A stretch of 64,000 nt of DNA from Porphyromonas gulae DSM 15663 (GTDB taxonomy: Bacteria > Bacteroidota > Bacteroidia > Bacteroidales > Porphyromonadaceae): contig NZ_KB899147.1 in the NCBI RefSeq assembly GCF_000378065.1, positions 62,001 to 126,000 on the forward strand, in the 5' to 3' direction. Shown here piece after piece: positions 1-10,065 of this stretch. The position numbers and the translations under genes were made by a program. Numbering within the stretch: position 1 is the stretch's first letter; each line of letters starts with the position of its first letter. The notes under the pieces were generated by a model, which searched no databases, was not told where the DNA came from, and saw only the letters and a program-made list of their open reading frames with translations.

Positions 1-800
1 TAAACGACAAAATATCCGTCCGCGTCGTAGACCTCTTCGCCCCCATAGGCAAAGGCCAGCGCGGCCTCATCGTATCGCAGCCCAAGACGGGTAAGACGAT
101 GCTCCTCAAGGATATTGCCAATGCCATCGCGGCCAATCATCCCGAAGTGTACATGATCGTCCTGCTCATCGACGAGCGTCCCGAAGAGGTCACCGACATG
201 GCGCGAAGTGTGAACGCCGAGGTCATCGCCTCCACCTTCGACGAGCCGGCAGAGCGTCACGTGAAGATCGCCGAGATCGTCCTGAACAAAGCCAAAAGAA
301 TGGTCGAGTGCGGTCATGACGTGGTCATCCTGCTCGACTCCATCACCCGTCTGGCACGTGCATACAATACCGTACAGCCGGCATCGGGCAAGGTGCTCTC
401 AGGTGGTGTCGATGCCAATGCCCTGCAGAAGCCCAAGCGCTTCTTCGGTGCCGCTCGTAACATCGAAAACGGCGGTAGTCTGACCATTCTGGCCACGGCA
501 CTGACCGACACGGGTTCTAAGATGGACGAGGTGATATTCGAAGAGTTCAAGGGTACGGGCAATATGGAGCTGCAGCTCGATCGCCGCCTGTCCAACAAGC
601 GGATATTCCCGGCGGTGGACATCATGTCCAGCAGTACGCGTCGCGACGACCTGCTACAGGACGAGACCACGCTGAACCGTATGTGGATCCTGCGCAAGTA
701 TCTCTCCGACATGAATCCTGTCGAGGCCATGGAGTTCGTCCGCAAGCAGCTGGAGAATACGCATACCAATATGGAGTTCCTCGCCTCGATGAGCAACTGA
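1..800 (+). CDS. rho: Transcription termination factor Rho (3' part)
   Basis: C-terminal about 265 codons of Rho, cut by the window edge; the reading frame runs from base 3. Rho is the hexameric RNA-dependent ATPase/helicase that ends transcription. Visible parts are the Walker A loop (SQPKTGKT, near base 80), the segment [13 protein letters not shown], the Walker B region [16 protein letters not shown], and [20 protein letters not shown], which holds the Q-loop and neighbouring region. The C-terminus ([21 protein letters not shown]) is typical and the stop is at 798-800. The N-terminal RNA-binding domain lies outside the window. The next gene follows on the same strand after about 230 bases, which contain a short hairpin near 854-872 but no T-run. 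Confidence 0.97.
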   Translation, partial: NDKISVRVVDLFAPIGKGQRGLIVSQPKTGKTMLLKDIANAIAANHPEVYMIVLLIDERPEEVTDMARSVNAEVIASTFDEPAERHVKIAEIVLNKAKRMVECGHDVVILLDSITRLARAYNTVQPASGKVLSGGVDANALQKPKRFFGAARNIENGGSLTILATALTDTGSKMDEVIFEEFKGTGNMELQLDRRLSNKRIFPAVDIMSSSTRRDDLLQDETTLNRMWILRKYLSDMNPVEAMEFVRKQLENTHTNMEFLASMSN

Positions 801-1028
801 TAACCGCGCTGCCTCGCTCCCTCCCTCCACAAGAGGAGAGCGGGCGGCAGACAGGCTTGTGAGAGACAAGCCGCCCTCTATCCGGTAGCAGACCGGCAGA
901 CAGGAGGGAGAGAGGTCGAAGAGCCGAGCGCATCGTCCTTCGATCTCTCTCCGTACTTGGCTGAGCACTTCGCTCTGCTATACCTTATTATTATAAGTAT
1001 CAATCCTCCATTCGTTACGGCAGCATTC

Positions 1029-1937
1029 ATGACATCTTCACGCCTCTACGGTCTTGCGGTCGGTGTACTGTCGTCCGCCACGTTCGGACTCATCCCCCTG
1101 TTCACGCTGCCGATTTCGGCTAAGGGGGCTTCGTTCGAGCTTATTCTTTTCTATCGCTTCTTCTTCGCAGCCATCGCCATCGGTCTGCTGCATCGCCTAT
1201 CGGGCGGCAGCTTCAGAGTCGGCCGCGCAGATATAGGTCCGCTGGTATTGCTGGGCTTGCTCTACACCGGCTCGGCACTTTTCCTCTTCCACGGCTACAG
1301 CTATATGGCCAGCGGAGTAGCCACCACCATCCACTTCCTCTATCCGCTGTTCGTCTCGGCACTGATGCTTCTATTCTTTCGGGAGAGACTTTCGCCCGTG
1401 CCATTGACGGCCATTCTCATCGCCCTGATAGGCGTGGGCTTGCTGATGGGCCTCACGGGAGGGGGCGATCGGGTAGGGCTTACCGGCTTTGTGATAGTCG
1501 CCATCTCGGCACTTTGCTATGCCCTCTATATCGTCTTTGTCAATCGGAGCCGGATCCGAACCATGCCGGGGCGGCGGCTGACGTTTTACGTCTTCGTGGC
1601 TGCGGCAGGTTTTTGTCTCATCAACGTCCTCGTCAGACAGGGCGAAGTGGCTCCTCTTCCCGATGTGGCTTCATGGGGCCATATCCTGCTCTTGGCTTTG
1701 GTGCCGACCGTAGTGTCCAATCTGGCTTTGGTAGTGGCCGTACGCAACATCGGCTCCACGCTCACCTCTGCACTGGGAGCTATGGAGCCGCTTACGTCCG
1801 TATTGGTCGGTGTGTGGGTCTTCGACGAGGTGTTGGGGGCCTCCGCTATAGTCGGTATGGGCTGTATCCTTATAGCCGTTGCGCTTATCGTCTTCTCCGA
1901 ACCGCTCGAACTGATGCTCCGGAGGAGGAGACGATAG
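1029..1937 (+). CDS. EamA-family drug/metabolite transporter
   Basis: 302-residue hydrophobic protein with about ten predicted membrane helices in two homologous halves, the layout of the EamA/DMT superfamily. The first half begins LYGLAVGVLSSATFGLIPLF; the second contains VPTVVSNLALVVAVRNIGS and a terminal helix VGMGCILIAVALIVF. I chose the ATG at 1029 because the protein then starts just before the first helix; the frame is open further upstream (957) but that stretch looks non-coding. Substrate cannot be told from sequence; members export metabolites or amino acids. It converges with the minus-strand glycosyltransferase, whose stop is 10 bases away. Confidence 0.85.
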   Translation: MTSSRLYGLAVGVLSSATFGLIPLFTLPISAKGASFELILFYRFFFAAIAIGLLHRLSGGSFRVGRADIGPLVLLGLLYTGSALFLFHGYSYMASGVATTIHFLYPLFVSALMLLFFRERLSPVPLTAILIALIGVGLLMGLTGGGDRVGLTGFVIVAISALCYALYIVFVNRSRIRTMPGRRLTFYVFVAAAGFCLINVLVRQGEVAPLPDVASWGHILLLALVPTVVSNLALVVAVRNIGSTLTSALGAMEPLTSVLVGVWVFDEVLGASAIVGMGCILIAVALIVFSEPLELMLRRRRR

Positions 1938-1947
1938 CGGCCGTTCG

Positions 1948-2907
1948 CTACCGTTCGTCTGCCGCTATATTGCTTTCGGCTACCAAGTAGAGGGGCCTTC
2001 CGACTATATTTTTGTTGATCTTGGATATATAGGTGCCGATCACCCCAAGGCATATCAGCTGTACTCCTCCCAAGAACATGGAGCTTACGATGACGGACGT
2101 CCATCCGCTGACCGTCTTATCCAGCAGGAAGTGCGAGACGAGGGCATAGACGATCACGAATAACGAGAGCAGGGAAACCCAGGCACCTAATTTGGCCACC
2201 CATTCGAGCGGCCTGCTGGAAAATCCCGTGATGCCGTCGATGGCCAAGGCAAGCATCTTCCTGAGCGGATAGTTCGTTTGGCCGTATTTTCTTTCGTCTC
2301 TGTCGAAGAGCACCCCTGTCTGGCGGAATCCCATCCAGGCGATTTGCCCCCTCAGGAACTTGTTCTGCTCGGGCATCTCTCTGAGGCACTGCACGATCTT
2401 CCGGTCGATCAGTCGGAAGTCGCCCGTATCCAGCGGCATATCGATAGACGTGATCTTGCGCATCGTCCGGTAGAACCCCTTGGCCGTCGCCTTCTTGAAC
2501 CACGTTTCGCCTTCGCGATGCTTCCGCTGTGCATAGACCACTTCGTAGCCCTCACGGTATTTCGCATACAATTCCGGTATCAATTCCGGCGGATCCTGCA
2601 AGTCGCCGTCGATGATCACGGTAGCCTTTCCCCTCACATGGTCTAATCCTGCCGACACGGCTATCTGGTGGCCGAAGTTGCGACTCAGATTGATATAGAA
2701 GAAACGGTCATCACCCTTGCACAGGCTGCGCAATAGCTCCATCGAACCATCGCGGCTGCCGTCATTGACAAAGATCAGTTCGTAGTCCTCCGTTATCGAA
2801 GCCGCCGCCGCACTCAACCGCCGCACCAGCTCGGGGATGCCTTTCTCTTCATTATAGATCGGTACGACGATGGAAAGCTCCTTCGTATAAGAGGTATTGA
2901 TACTCAT
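1948..2907 (-). CDS. Family 2 glycosyltransferase, polyprenyl-phosphate sugar synthase type
   Basis: 319 residues. The N-terminal GT-A domain begins SIVVPIYNEEKGIPELVRRL and carries VNDGSRDGS and the metal-binding DGDLQDPPE motif. Two C-terminal membrane helices (LGAWVSLLSLFVIVYALVSH and VIVSSMFLGGVQLICLGVIG) follow. This is the layout of DPM1/GtrB/ArnC-like enzymes that load a sugar onto a lipid carrier at the inner membrane. The next minus-strand gene upstream is an ArnT/PMT-like transferase that would use such a lipid-linked donor, so the two probably form one pathway (inference). The acceptor could be lipid A, O-antigen or protein glycans. Confidence 0.9.
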   Translation of the reverse strand: MSINTSYTKELSIVVPIYNEEKGIPELVRRLSAAAASITEDYELIFVNDGSRDGSMELLRSLCKGDDRFFYINLSRNFGHQIAVSAGLDHVRGKATVIIDGDLQDPPELIPELYAKYREGYEVVYAQRKHREGETWFKKATAKGFYRTMRKITSIDMPLDTGDFRLIDRKIVQCLREMPEQNKFLRGQIAWMGFRQTGVLFDRDERKYGQTNYPLRKMLALAIDGITGFSSRPLEWVAKLGAWVSLLSLFVIVYALVSHFLLDKTVSGWTSVIVSSMFLGGVQLICLGVIGTYISKINKNIVGRPLYLVAESNIAADER

Positions 2908-2937
2908 AATTGTGTATAGTATTAAGTTGTTTGTATT

Positions 2938-4485
2938 TCATTCGTGGTGTCCAAGTATGCGCAGAAGCTTCATATTCTTCCCTTCCCTCCCGACTTCTTC
3001 ATATTGGTAGCGCGCATCTACATAATCTTGTACCCATTGCTCTGCTACACAAACGAAATCGCCGGATTCTAACTCTTCTCTTTGTTTGTATTCCACCTCG
3101 ATCCCTCTCTTCTGAAGTTGGAGTATGTAGAAATTGAGGTGTGCACGCTGATAATGTCCTTCTCCGTATACAAGGATCAAAGGATTCGTCCGAATCTCTT
3201 TTTCATCCTCTATCTTGGTCAATCGTCTGAGGTAGTTCCCGAAATCTTCTTGTGGTTCGTAGTAAAGCCCAAACTCATTCTTCTGAATATTTTTCATAAT
3301 ACCGGCAAAGGGAATAGCGAAGAAAAATACAACCAGTAGCAAGGAGATCGGGGCTATAATGGCAGGCCGATACAGTTTGTTCAGATGATGAATGACCGGT
3401 ACACTTATTCCTCCAATTATCACTGCCATAAGAGGAATGATAGGGAGCATATACCACCAGATCTTGGTGTAAGACATAGAAAGTATTGACAGGTAGAATG
3501 CGATGCAGAGTGCCAAATACAAGGCAAAGACCCTACTCTTTTTGCGTTCGCCAAGAATGGTGTATAGCAAACATCCGCCAAAAACCGCTGTACCCCAAGG
3601 ATACGCTTCCCAAAGATAAGTTAGATAGAAATGTCCCGGTCTGTGATTTACGGGAGAGTCAGAATCAAAGTATCGTCCTCCCAATTCATTCTCCCATACA
3701 GCTTGCAGATAGCCTGCACTTTTTATTTCACGTCCCACATACCATGCACCCACAATCAGGATGAAAAGCAGAAAGGCAAAGTAGAGATGCTTATCTTTCA
3801 GAATACGCCGAGGTCCTCCATAAAATATCACAAAAGAGAACACCGCCGGCACCACGATCAACGCCTGTACTCCCTTGGTAAGAACGGCTAAAGAGAGAAC
3901 CATACTTGCAATATAGAGGTAGCGATGAGCCTGCTTGAAGAGTCCTTGTCGGTATGCTTGACCGCAGAAGAACGAGCAAATGATAAAGCTGCTAAGCAAG
4001 AATGTCAGTAGAGATTCATAATCACCCGTACGCATCCCATGTATGTTCACAAACAGAGGTGAGGTCGAGAGAACGAAAGCCACGATCATTCCGGACAAAT
4101 TGTTGCCATAGATTTTCCTCCCAGCCCAAAACAAGAGGATGCCGGTGCCAACGGCTGCCAGTGCGGAAGGCAGCCGCACAGCCAGCTCACAAGGGCCTAA
4201 CAGTTTCATGAAAACCACCTGAAGCCATACCAAGAGAGGAGGTTTGGTATTCCACATATCAGGTTCGTCGAAGAAGTATGTCATGCCCCAGTCTCCATTA
4301 TAATACATACAAAGGGCATTCATGCTTACACGCGATTCATCCCATAATTGAATCGGTAGGTTGTCTAATTTGCTGAAGTATGGAATACAAGACAAAAACA
4401 GTACAACAAGGGCAATAAGGCTTGTAGCGATTTGAGGAAATGTCCTTTTTTTCTGAAATAATAACTTCATAAACGCAGCGAACAA
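2938..4485 (-). CDS. ArnT/PMT-like family 39 glycosyltransferase
   Basis: 515-residue integral membrane protein with about a dozen hydrophobic segments. The first periplasmic loop has IQLWDESRVSMNALCMYYNG, with the Asp-Glu pair expected as catalytic/metal site in GT-C enzymes, followed by DMWNTKPPLLVWLQ, a hallmark of the PMT_2/ArnT group. It transfers a sugar from a polyprenyl-phosphate donor in the periplasm. The upstream partner gene (1948-2907) could make that donor; the two share strand, about 30 bases apart. A second possible start is the ATG at 4470. A TAATTTTG box on the minus strand (4543-4550) fits a Bacteroidota -7 element ahead of it. Confidence 0.85.
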   Translation of the reverse strand: MFAAFMKLLFQKKRTFPQIATSLIALVVLFLSCIPYFSKLDNLPIQLWDESRVSMNALCMYYNGDWGMTYFFDEPDMWNTKPPLLVWLQVVFMKLLGPCELAVRLPSALAAVGTGILLFWAGRKIYGNNLSGMIVAFVLSTSPLFVNIHGMRTGDYESLLTFLLSSFIICSFFCGQAYRQGLFKQAHRYLYIASMVLSLAVLTKGVQALIVVPAVFSFVIFYGGPRRILKDKHLYFAFLLFILIVGAWYVGREIKSAGYLQAVWENELGGRYFDSDSPVNHRPGHFYLTYLWEAYPWGTAVFGGCLLYTILGERKKSRVFALYLALCIAFYLSILSMSYTKIWWYMLPIIPLMAVIIGGISVPVIHHLNKLYRPAIIAPISLLLVVFFFAIPFAGIMKNIQKNEFGLYYEPQEDFGNYLRRLTKIEDEKEIRTNPLILVYGEGHYQRAHLNFYILQLQKRGIEVEYKQREELESGDFVCVAEQWVQDYVDARYQYEEVGREGKNMKLLRILGHHE

Positions 4486-4542
4486 AATTGAAGTTTATTG
4501 GAAAGTTTCTTTACAAGCAACTCGGGTTGAAAACGTTTGGAA

Positions 4543-4550
4543 CAAAATTA
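4543..4550 (-). promoter_or_regulatory. Possible -7 box for the glycosyltransferase pair
   Basis: The minus strand reads TAATTTTG, matching the Bacteroidota -7 consensus TAnnTTTG, about 57 bases before the start of the family 39 glycosyltransferase. A TTTG occurs upstream but only 14 bases away, so the -33 spacing is poor. Confidence 0.35.
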
Positions 4551-4591
4551 AGGATAAAAATCGGCAAAGCTCAATCATCTTTAATAGACGA

Positions 4592-4736
4592 CAGGGCAAC
4601 CGCATCAAAAATTTCGAGAAAATATAAGTTGCTAATTTTCAAATGATTGCATTTCAGAGATTATACTCAAAGATAAAGAATGCACTCAAAACTATGATTG
4701 ATAATCAGGTACTTACATTTTGATGCGGTTGCCCTG
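4592..4736. mobile_element. MITE-like element 1 (145 bp)
   Basis: Perfect 19-bp terminal inverted repeats, cagggcaaccgcatcaaaa at 4592-4610 and its exact reverse complement at 4718-4736. They are flanked directly by a 9-bp direct repeat aatagacga (4583-4591 and 4737-4745), as expected of a target-site duplication. The inside is AT-rich and has no coding frame, so the element must be moved in trans by an IS transposase with similar ends. It sits between the family 39 glycosyltransferase promoter region and the 3' end of miaA, 12 bases from the miaA stop. Element 2 at 35646-35799 has related ends. Confidence 0.85.
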
Positions 4737-4756
4737 AATAGACGATGACAAAGCAT

Positions 4757-5659
4757 TTAGGTGACAAGGGTCAGGACAGCCTCTCTGTCCGCTTCGGGAT
4801 GGAACCAGCGGATCGTACTGTCGCGCCTGAACCATGTCATTTGCTTGCGGGCATATACACGACTGTTGCGTTGGATCCGCCTTACGGCTTCTGCCCGGTC
4901 GATCGAGCCGTCGAAGTATTCGAACATTTCTTTGTAGCCGACCGTATTGAGCGCATTGAGATGGCGCAGGGGATAGACGGCACGAGCCTCTTCCTCCAGA
5001 CCTTGCTCCATCATCGCCAATACACGGGCGTCTATCCGTCTGCATAGTTCCTCGCGCTCTCGGCAAAGTCCGATCTTGACGATTCGGAACGGACGCTCCT
5101 TGGCCTCGTGTCGGTGGAACGAGGAGAACGGCCGGCCGGTCGAGAGGCATATCTCCAAACCGTGGATCACTCGCTTATAGTTCCGTCTGTCTACCTTGGC
5201 GTAGTAATCGGGATCCAGTAGTCGGAGCTGTGCCAGTATCCCGTCCAATCCTTCCGCTGCGTATCGGGCGTAAAGCTCTTCCCTCACCTCCGGAAAGGGG
5301 TCGGGAATATCGTCTATCCCCCGACAAACCGCATCTATATACATCATCGAACCGCCCGTAAGGAGCACCCCTCTATACTTTTGGAAGAGTTCTTTCAGAG
5401 CTTCGAGCACTTCCACCTCGTACATTCCCGCGCTATAATAGTCCCTGACGCTATGCGTACCGACAAAAAGATGCGGCACTCTCGCCCGCTGTTCGGGAGT
5501 GGGTGCCGCTGTTCCTATGGGCAGTTCGCGAAATATCTGTCTGGAGTCGGCCGAGATGATCGGGCTACCCAAACGCTCGGCTATGTCGAGGCTCAGATCC
5601 GTCTTGCCCACACCGGTGGGGCCAAGGAGGACGTATAGCGTATGATCCTGAGTCTCCAA
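4757..5659 (-). CDS. miaA: tRNA dimethylallyltransferase
   Basis: 300 residues, the usual MiaA length. MiaA adds a dimethylallyl group to A37 of tRNAs that read UNN codons. The N-terminus has the P-loop [13 protein letters not shown], then the substrate-binding segment [20 protein letters not shown] and [13 protein letters not shown]. The C-terminal part has [21 protein letters not shown], the conserved tRNA-binding/active-site stretch. The end of the gene abuts MITE-like element 1. It lies about 20 bases downstream of the pRiA4b ORF-3-like gene on the same strand and may be cotranscribed with it. Confidence 0.96.
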   Translation of the reverse strand: METQDHTLYVLLGPTGVGKTDLSLDIAERLGSPIISADSRQIFRELPIGTAAPTPEQRARVPHLFVGTHSVRDYYSAGMYEVEVLEALKELFQKYRGVLLTGGSMMYIDAVCRGIDDIPDPFPEVREELYARYAAEGLDGILAQLRLLDPDYYAKVDRRNYKRVIHGLEICLSTGRPFSSFHRHEAKERPFRIVKIGLCREREELCRRIDARVLAMMEQGLEEEARAVYPLRHLNALNTVGYKEMFEYFDGSIDRAEAVRRIQRNSRVYARKQMTWFRRDSTIRWFHPEADREAVLTLVT

Positions 5660-5678
5660 TGCGCCGGACGTATCAGGG

Positions 5679-6248
5679 TCAATAGTTATCGGACAGGTCG
5701 GATGTTATCTCATCGAAGCCCTCGAATCCCTCGCGGTCTATCTCGTCCTCGTTGTACTCGCTGTCGCCGAAGAAGTCTTCTTCCAGATCCAATCCCTTGG
5801 CCTGCTTGGCAGGAGAGGCAGTCGGATCCATCAGATCGTCCAGAGAGCTTTGTCGCGGAGGCAATCCTTCCGACGTGAGGAGCTTAGCCTCCGAGAGCGA
5901 TTTGCCCGGTACTATATCCATCACTTCGATAAAGAAGTAACGCTCCGTCATCAAGTCGAACTCGAAGACGAGACGTTGGTGTTCGTCCTCGATGAACTCT
6001 TCCAAGCGTGTATTTTCCATCACATACGAGTCCTCATCCGAGGCCGTGTCCATCTCCATCAGTGTAATCTCCTGCCCCTTGCGCCAGTCCTCATCGCAGA
6101 GGAAGAAAGACGTTAGCTCGCTGTGCGAATAGCCCACCGAGTCCAGAATCGCATTTTGGAGGTCGAGGAAGGTAGCTTCGGAGTCGATCGCTATCTCTCG
6201 GCGGAAATCTTCCACCTCATCGGAAACTATCAGAAAGTTGAATACCAT
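5679..6248 (-). CDS. pRiA4b ORF-3-like conserved protein
   Basis: 189-residue soluble acidic protein. The N-terminal half ([78 protein letters not shown]) has the pattern of the plasmid pRiA4b ORF-3-like (TnpR-passenger) fold common in Bacteroidota chromosomes. The C-terminal 50 residues are low-complexity and Asp/Glu-rich. Function is unknown. It precedes miaA on the same strand by about 20 bases, which suggests an operon but not a role. Confidence 0.7.
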   Translation of the reverse strand: MVFNFLIVSDEVEDFRREIAIDSEATFLDLQNAILDSVGYSHSELTSFFLCDEDWRKGQEITLMEMDTASDEDSYVMENTRLEEFIEDEHQRLVFEFDLMTERYFFIEVMDIVPGKSLSEAKLLTSEGLPPRQSSLDDLMDPTASPAKQAKGLDLEEDFFGDSEYNEDEIDREGFEGFDEITSDLSDNY

Positions 6249-6384
6249 ATTGCAGTTTGTGCTTATCGATTATGCAATCCAAAAGTAGGAAAAAAACACA
6301 GGCGACCTCTGTCGCCCCCTCTTTCCACGGTATCAAAGCGTACTTCCTACTCTTTTTTCCTGTTGTAAAGAAGGCTTTGTGCTA

Positions 6385-6415
6385 CCCCGGCGAGCTGAAA
6401 GTAAGCCGGGTTTTG
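6385..6415 (+). terminator. Small GC-rich hairpin followed by T-run upstream of cas13b
   Basis: A 6-bp stem (cccggc / gccggg) around a 13-base loop is followed by tttt. On the plus strand there is no complete gene before it, so it may insulate or attenuate the CRISPR operon rather than end a known gene. A weak -7-like TAACTTTA lies at 6443-6450, about 85 bases before the cas13b ATG. Confidence 0.3.
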
Positions 6416-6534
6416 ACATGTGAATATTCGTCAATATGGTTGTAACTTTATAGCCATGAAATAAAAACGGCAGGCACTCGGCACATTATGAAACCCGATA
6501 GACCTGCTTATCGATCCACACTACTTATTAGAAT

Positions 6535-9500
6535 ATGACAGAACAAAGCGAGAGACCGTACAACGGTACCTACTACACACTGGAGGACAAACATTTCTGG
6601 GCAGCCTTCCTCAATCTGGCACGTCACAAGCCTACATCACCCTCACACATATCGACAGACAGCTCGCCTACAGCAAGGCCGATATAACCAACGATCAGGA
6701 TGTACTCTCTTTCAAAGCCCTATGGAAAAACCTCGACAACGATCTGGAGAGGAAGTCACGGCTGAGAAGTTTGATCCTGAAGCATTTCTCCTTTTTGGAA
6801 GGAGCGGCATACGGAAAGAAACTCTTCGAAAGCAAATCTTCCGGAAACAAATCCTCCAAGAATAAAGAACTGACAAAAAAAGAAAAGGAGGAGCTGCAAG
6901 CCAATGCACTCTCCTTGGACAATCTGAAGAGCATCCTGTTCGACTTTCTACAAAAGCTCAAGGATTTCAGGAATTACTATTCCCACTACCGACATTCCGG
7001 ATCTTCGGAATTGCCCCTGTTCGATGGAAACATGCTTCAGAGACTGTACAACGTCTTCGATGTGAGTGTCCAACGGGTGAAAAGAGATCACGAGCACAAC
7101 GACAAGGTCGATCCCCACTACCACTTCAACCACCTTGTCAGGAAAGGCAAGAAGGACAGATACGGCCATAATGACAATCCCTCCTTCAAGCACCATTTTG
7201 TCGATAGTGAGGGGATGGTCACGGAAGCCGGACTGCTGTTTTTCGTCTCCCTCTTTCTTGAGAAAAGGGATGCCATCTGGATGCAAAAGAAGATCCGAGG
7301 CTTCAAGGGCGGCACCGAAACCTACCAGCAGATGACCAACGAAGTCTTCTGCCGGAGCCGGATCTCCTTGCCGAAGCTCAAACTGGAGAGCCTGCGCACG
7401 GACGACTGGATGCTGCTCGATATGCTGAACGAACTGGTTCGCTGTCCCAAGCCGTTGTACGATCGTCTTCGCGAAGACGATAGAGCGTGTTTCAGAGTGC
7501 CCGTCGATATTCTGCCCGATGAGGACGATACGGACGGTGGGGGAGAAGACCCCTTCAAAAACACGCTGGTCAGGCATCAGGATCGTTTCCCCTACTTCGC
7601 CTTGCGATACTTCGATCTGAAGAAAGTCTTCACTTCCCTCCGCTTCCATATAGATTTGGGCACCTACCACTTCGCCATATACAAGAAGATGATCGGCGAG
7701 CAGCCGGAAGACCGCCATCTGACGCGCAACCTGTACGGCTTCGGCCGAATACAGGATTTCGCCGAGGAGCATAGACCCGAAGAGTGGAAGCGTTTGGTGC
7801 GGGATTTGGACTACTTCGAGACCGGCGACAAGCCCTATATCTCCCAAACCTCTCCGCATTATCATATCGAGAAAGGCAAGATCGGGCTGAGGTTCATGCC
7901 GGAAGGGCAGCATCTTTGGCCGTCGCCGGAGGTAGGAACGACCCGAACGGGGCGAAGCAAATATGCCCAAGACAAACGGCTCACGGCAGAAGCCTTCCTG
8001 AGCGTGCATGAGCTGATGCCCATGATGTTCTATTACTTCCTGCTGAGGGAGAAGTATTCCGAGGAGGTAAGTGCCGAGAAGGTGCAAGGAAGAATCAAGA
8101 GGGTGATAGAGGATGTGTACGCTGTCTACGATGCTTTCGCCCGAGACGAAATCAATACGCTCAAGGAGTTGGATGCCTGTTTGGCGGACAAGGGTATTCG
8201 GCGAGGACATCTCCCCAAGCAAATGATCGCCATATTGTCCCAAGAACATAAGAATATGGAGGAGAAAGTCCGCAAGAAACTTCAGGAAATGATAGCGGAT
8301 ACGGATCATCGTCTGGATATGCTGGATCGGCAGACCGACCGAAAGATCAGGATCGGCCGAAAGAATGCCGGCCTGCCCAAGTCGGGCGTCATAGCCGACT
8401 GGCTGGTACGGGATATGATGCGCTTTCAGCCCGTGGCGAAAGACGCAAGCGGCAAGCCCCTGAACAATAGCAAGGCCAACAGCACCGAATACCGGATGCT
8501 ACAGCGCGCCCTCGCCCTTTTCGGTGGAGAGAAGGAGCGTCTGACCCCGTATTTCCGCCAGATGAATCTGACGGGAGGGAACAATCCCCATCCTTTCCTG
8601 CACGATACCCGGTGGGAGAGCCATACCAATATCCTGTCCTTCTATCGCAGCTATCTGAGAGCAAGAAAGGCTTTCCTCGAACGCATAGGGCGAAGCGATC
8701 GGATGGAGAATCGCCCCTTCCTCCTGCTCAAGGAACCCAAAACCGATCGACAGACATTGGTGGCAGGCTGGAAGAGCGAATTTCATCTGCCACGCGGGAT
8801 TTTTACCGAAGCGGTCAGAGACTGCCTGATAGAGATGGGGTACGATGAAGTCGGGTCATACAGGGAAGTCGGATTCATGGCCAAAGCCGTTCCGCTGTAT
8901 TTCGAGCGAGCTTGTGAAGACCGTGTACAGCCTTTCTATGACAGCCCCTTCAATGTAGGCAACAGCCTCAAGCCCAAGAAAGGACGCTTCCTGAGCAAAG
9001 AAGAGCGAGCCGAAGAGTGGGAGAGAGGTAAGGAGCGGTTCCGAGACCTTGAGGCTTGGTCGCACAGTGCTGCTCGTCGGATAGAGGATGCTTTTGCCGG
9101 AATCGAGTATGCAAGTCCGGGAAATAAGAAGAAAATCGAGCAGCTGTTGCGGGATCTCTCCCTTTGGAAAGCCTTTGAGAGCAAGCTGAAAGTCAGGGCA
9201 GACAAGATCAATCTCGCCAAACTGAAAAAGGAAATACTCGAAGCCCAAGAACACCCCTATCACGACTTCAAGTCGTGGCAGAAGTTCGAGCGCGAACTGC
9301 GACTTGTCAAGAATCAGGATATTATCACTTGGATGATGTGCCGGGATCTCATGGAAGAGAACAAGGTGGAGGGATTGGATACCGGTACTCTCTACCTGAA
9401 AGATATTCGGCCCAACGTCCAAGAGCAGGGGAGCCTCAATGTGCTGAACCGCGTGAAGCCGATGCGCTTGCCTGTGGTCGTGTACAGAGCCGACAGCCGG

Positions 9501-10061
9501 GGCCATGTGCACAAGGAGGAGGCTCCTCTGGCGACGGTCTATATCGAAGAGAGGGACACCAAGCTGCTGAAGCAGGGCAATTTCAAATCCTTTGTCAAGG
9601 ATCGCCGGCTCAACGGCCTTTTCTCTTTCGTCGATACCGGCGGACTCGCGATGGAGCAGTACCCGATCAGCAAGCTCAGGGTGGAGTACGAGCTGGCCAA
9701 GTATCAGACGGCAAGGGTCTGTGTCTTCGAGCTGACGCTCAGGCTGGAAGAGAGTCTGCTGAGCCGGTATCCTCACTTGCCGGATGAGAGCTTCAGAGAG
9801 ATGCTCGAAAGCTGGTCGGATCCTCTCTTGGCCAAGTGGCCGGAGCTGCACGGGAAAGTCCGGCTTCTGATCGCTGTGCGCAATGCCTTCTCGCACAATC
9901 AGTATCCCATGTACGATGAGGCCGTCTTTTCGTCCATTCGGAAGTACGACCCCTCTTCCCCCGATGCCATAGAGGAAAGGATGGGGCTGAACATCGCGCA
10001 CCGGTTGAGCGAGGAAGTGAAGCAGGCAAAAGAAACGGTAGAACGAATCATACAAGCATAA
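6535..10061 (+). pseudogene. cas13b: CRISPR RNA-guided RNase Cas13b, with an N-terminal one-base frameshift
   Basis: Type VI-B effector. The natural ATG is at 6535 (MTEQSERPYNGTYYTLEDK...), but this frame stops at 6685-6687 after 50 codons. The family sequence continues one base earlier from GCC at 6630 (AYITLTHIDRQLAYSK) and runs open to the stop at 10059-10061. One lost base in AA-GCC (expected AACGCC, Asn-Ala) explains this; restoring it gives 1175 residues, the family length. Both HEPN RNase motifs lie in the long frame: RNYYSH at 6969-6986 and RNAFSH at 9879-9896. The first in-frame ATG after the lesion is 7032, beyond HEPN1; only weak starts (TTG 6771) could include it. The site has no slippery run. 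So this is either a true inactivation or a sequencing error. csx28 follows after 4 bases. Confidence 0.9.
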
Positions 10062-10065
10062 GAAA

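Noticed and set aside
6685-6775. Programmed frameshifting to rescue Cas13b
   Set aside because: The junction CAC-AAG-CCT has no slippery heptamer or homopolymer and no strong structure just downstream.
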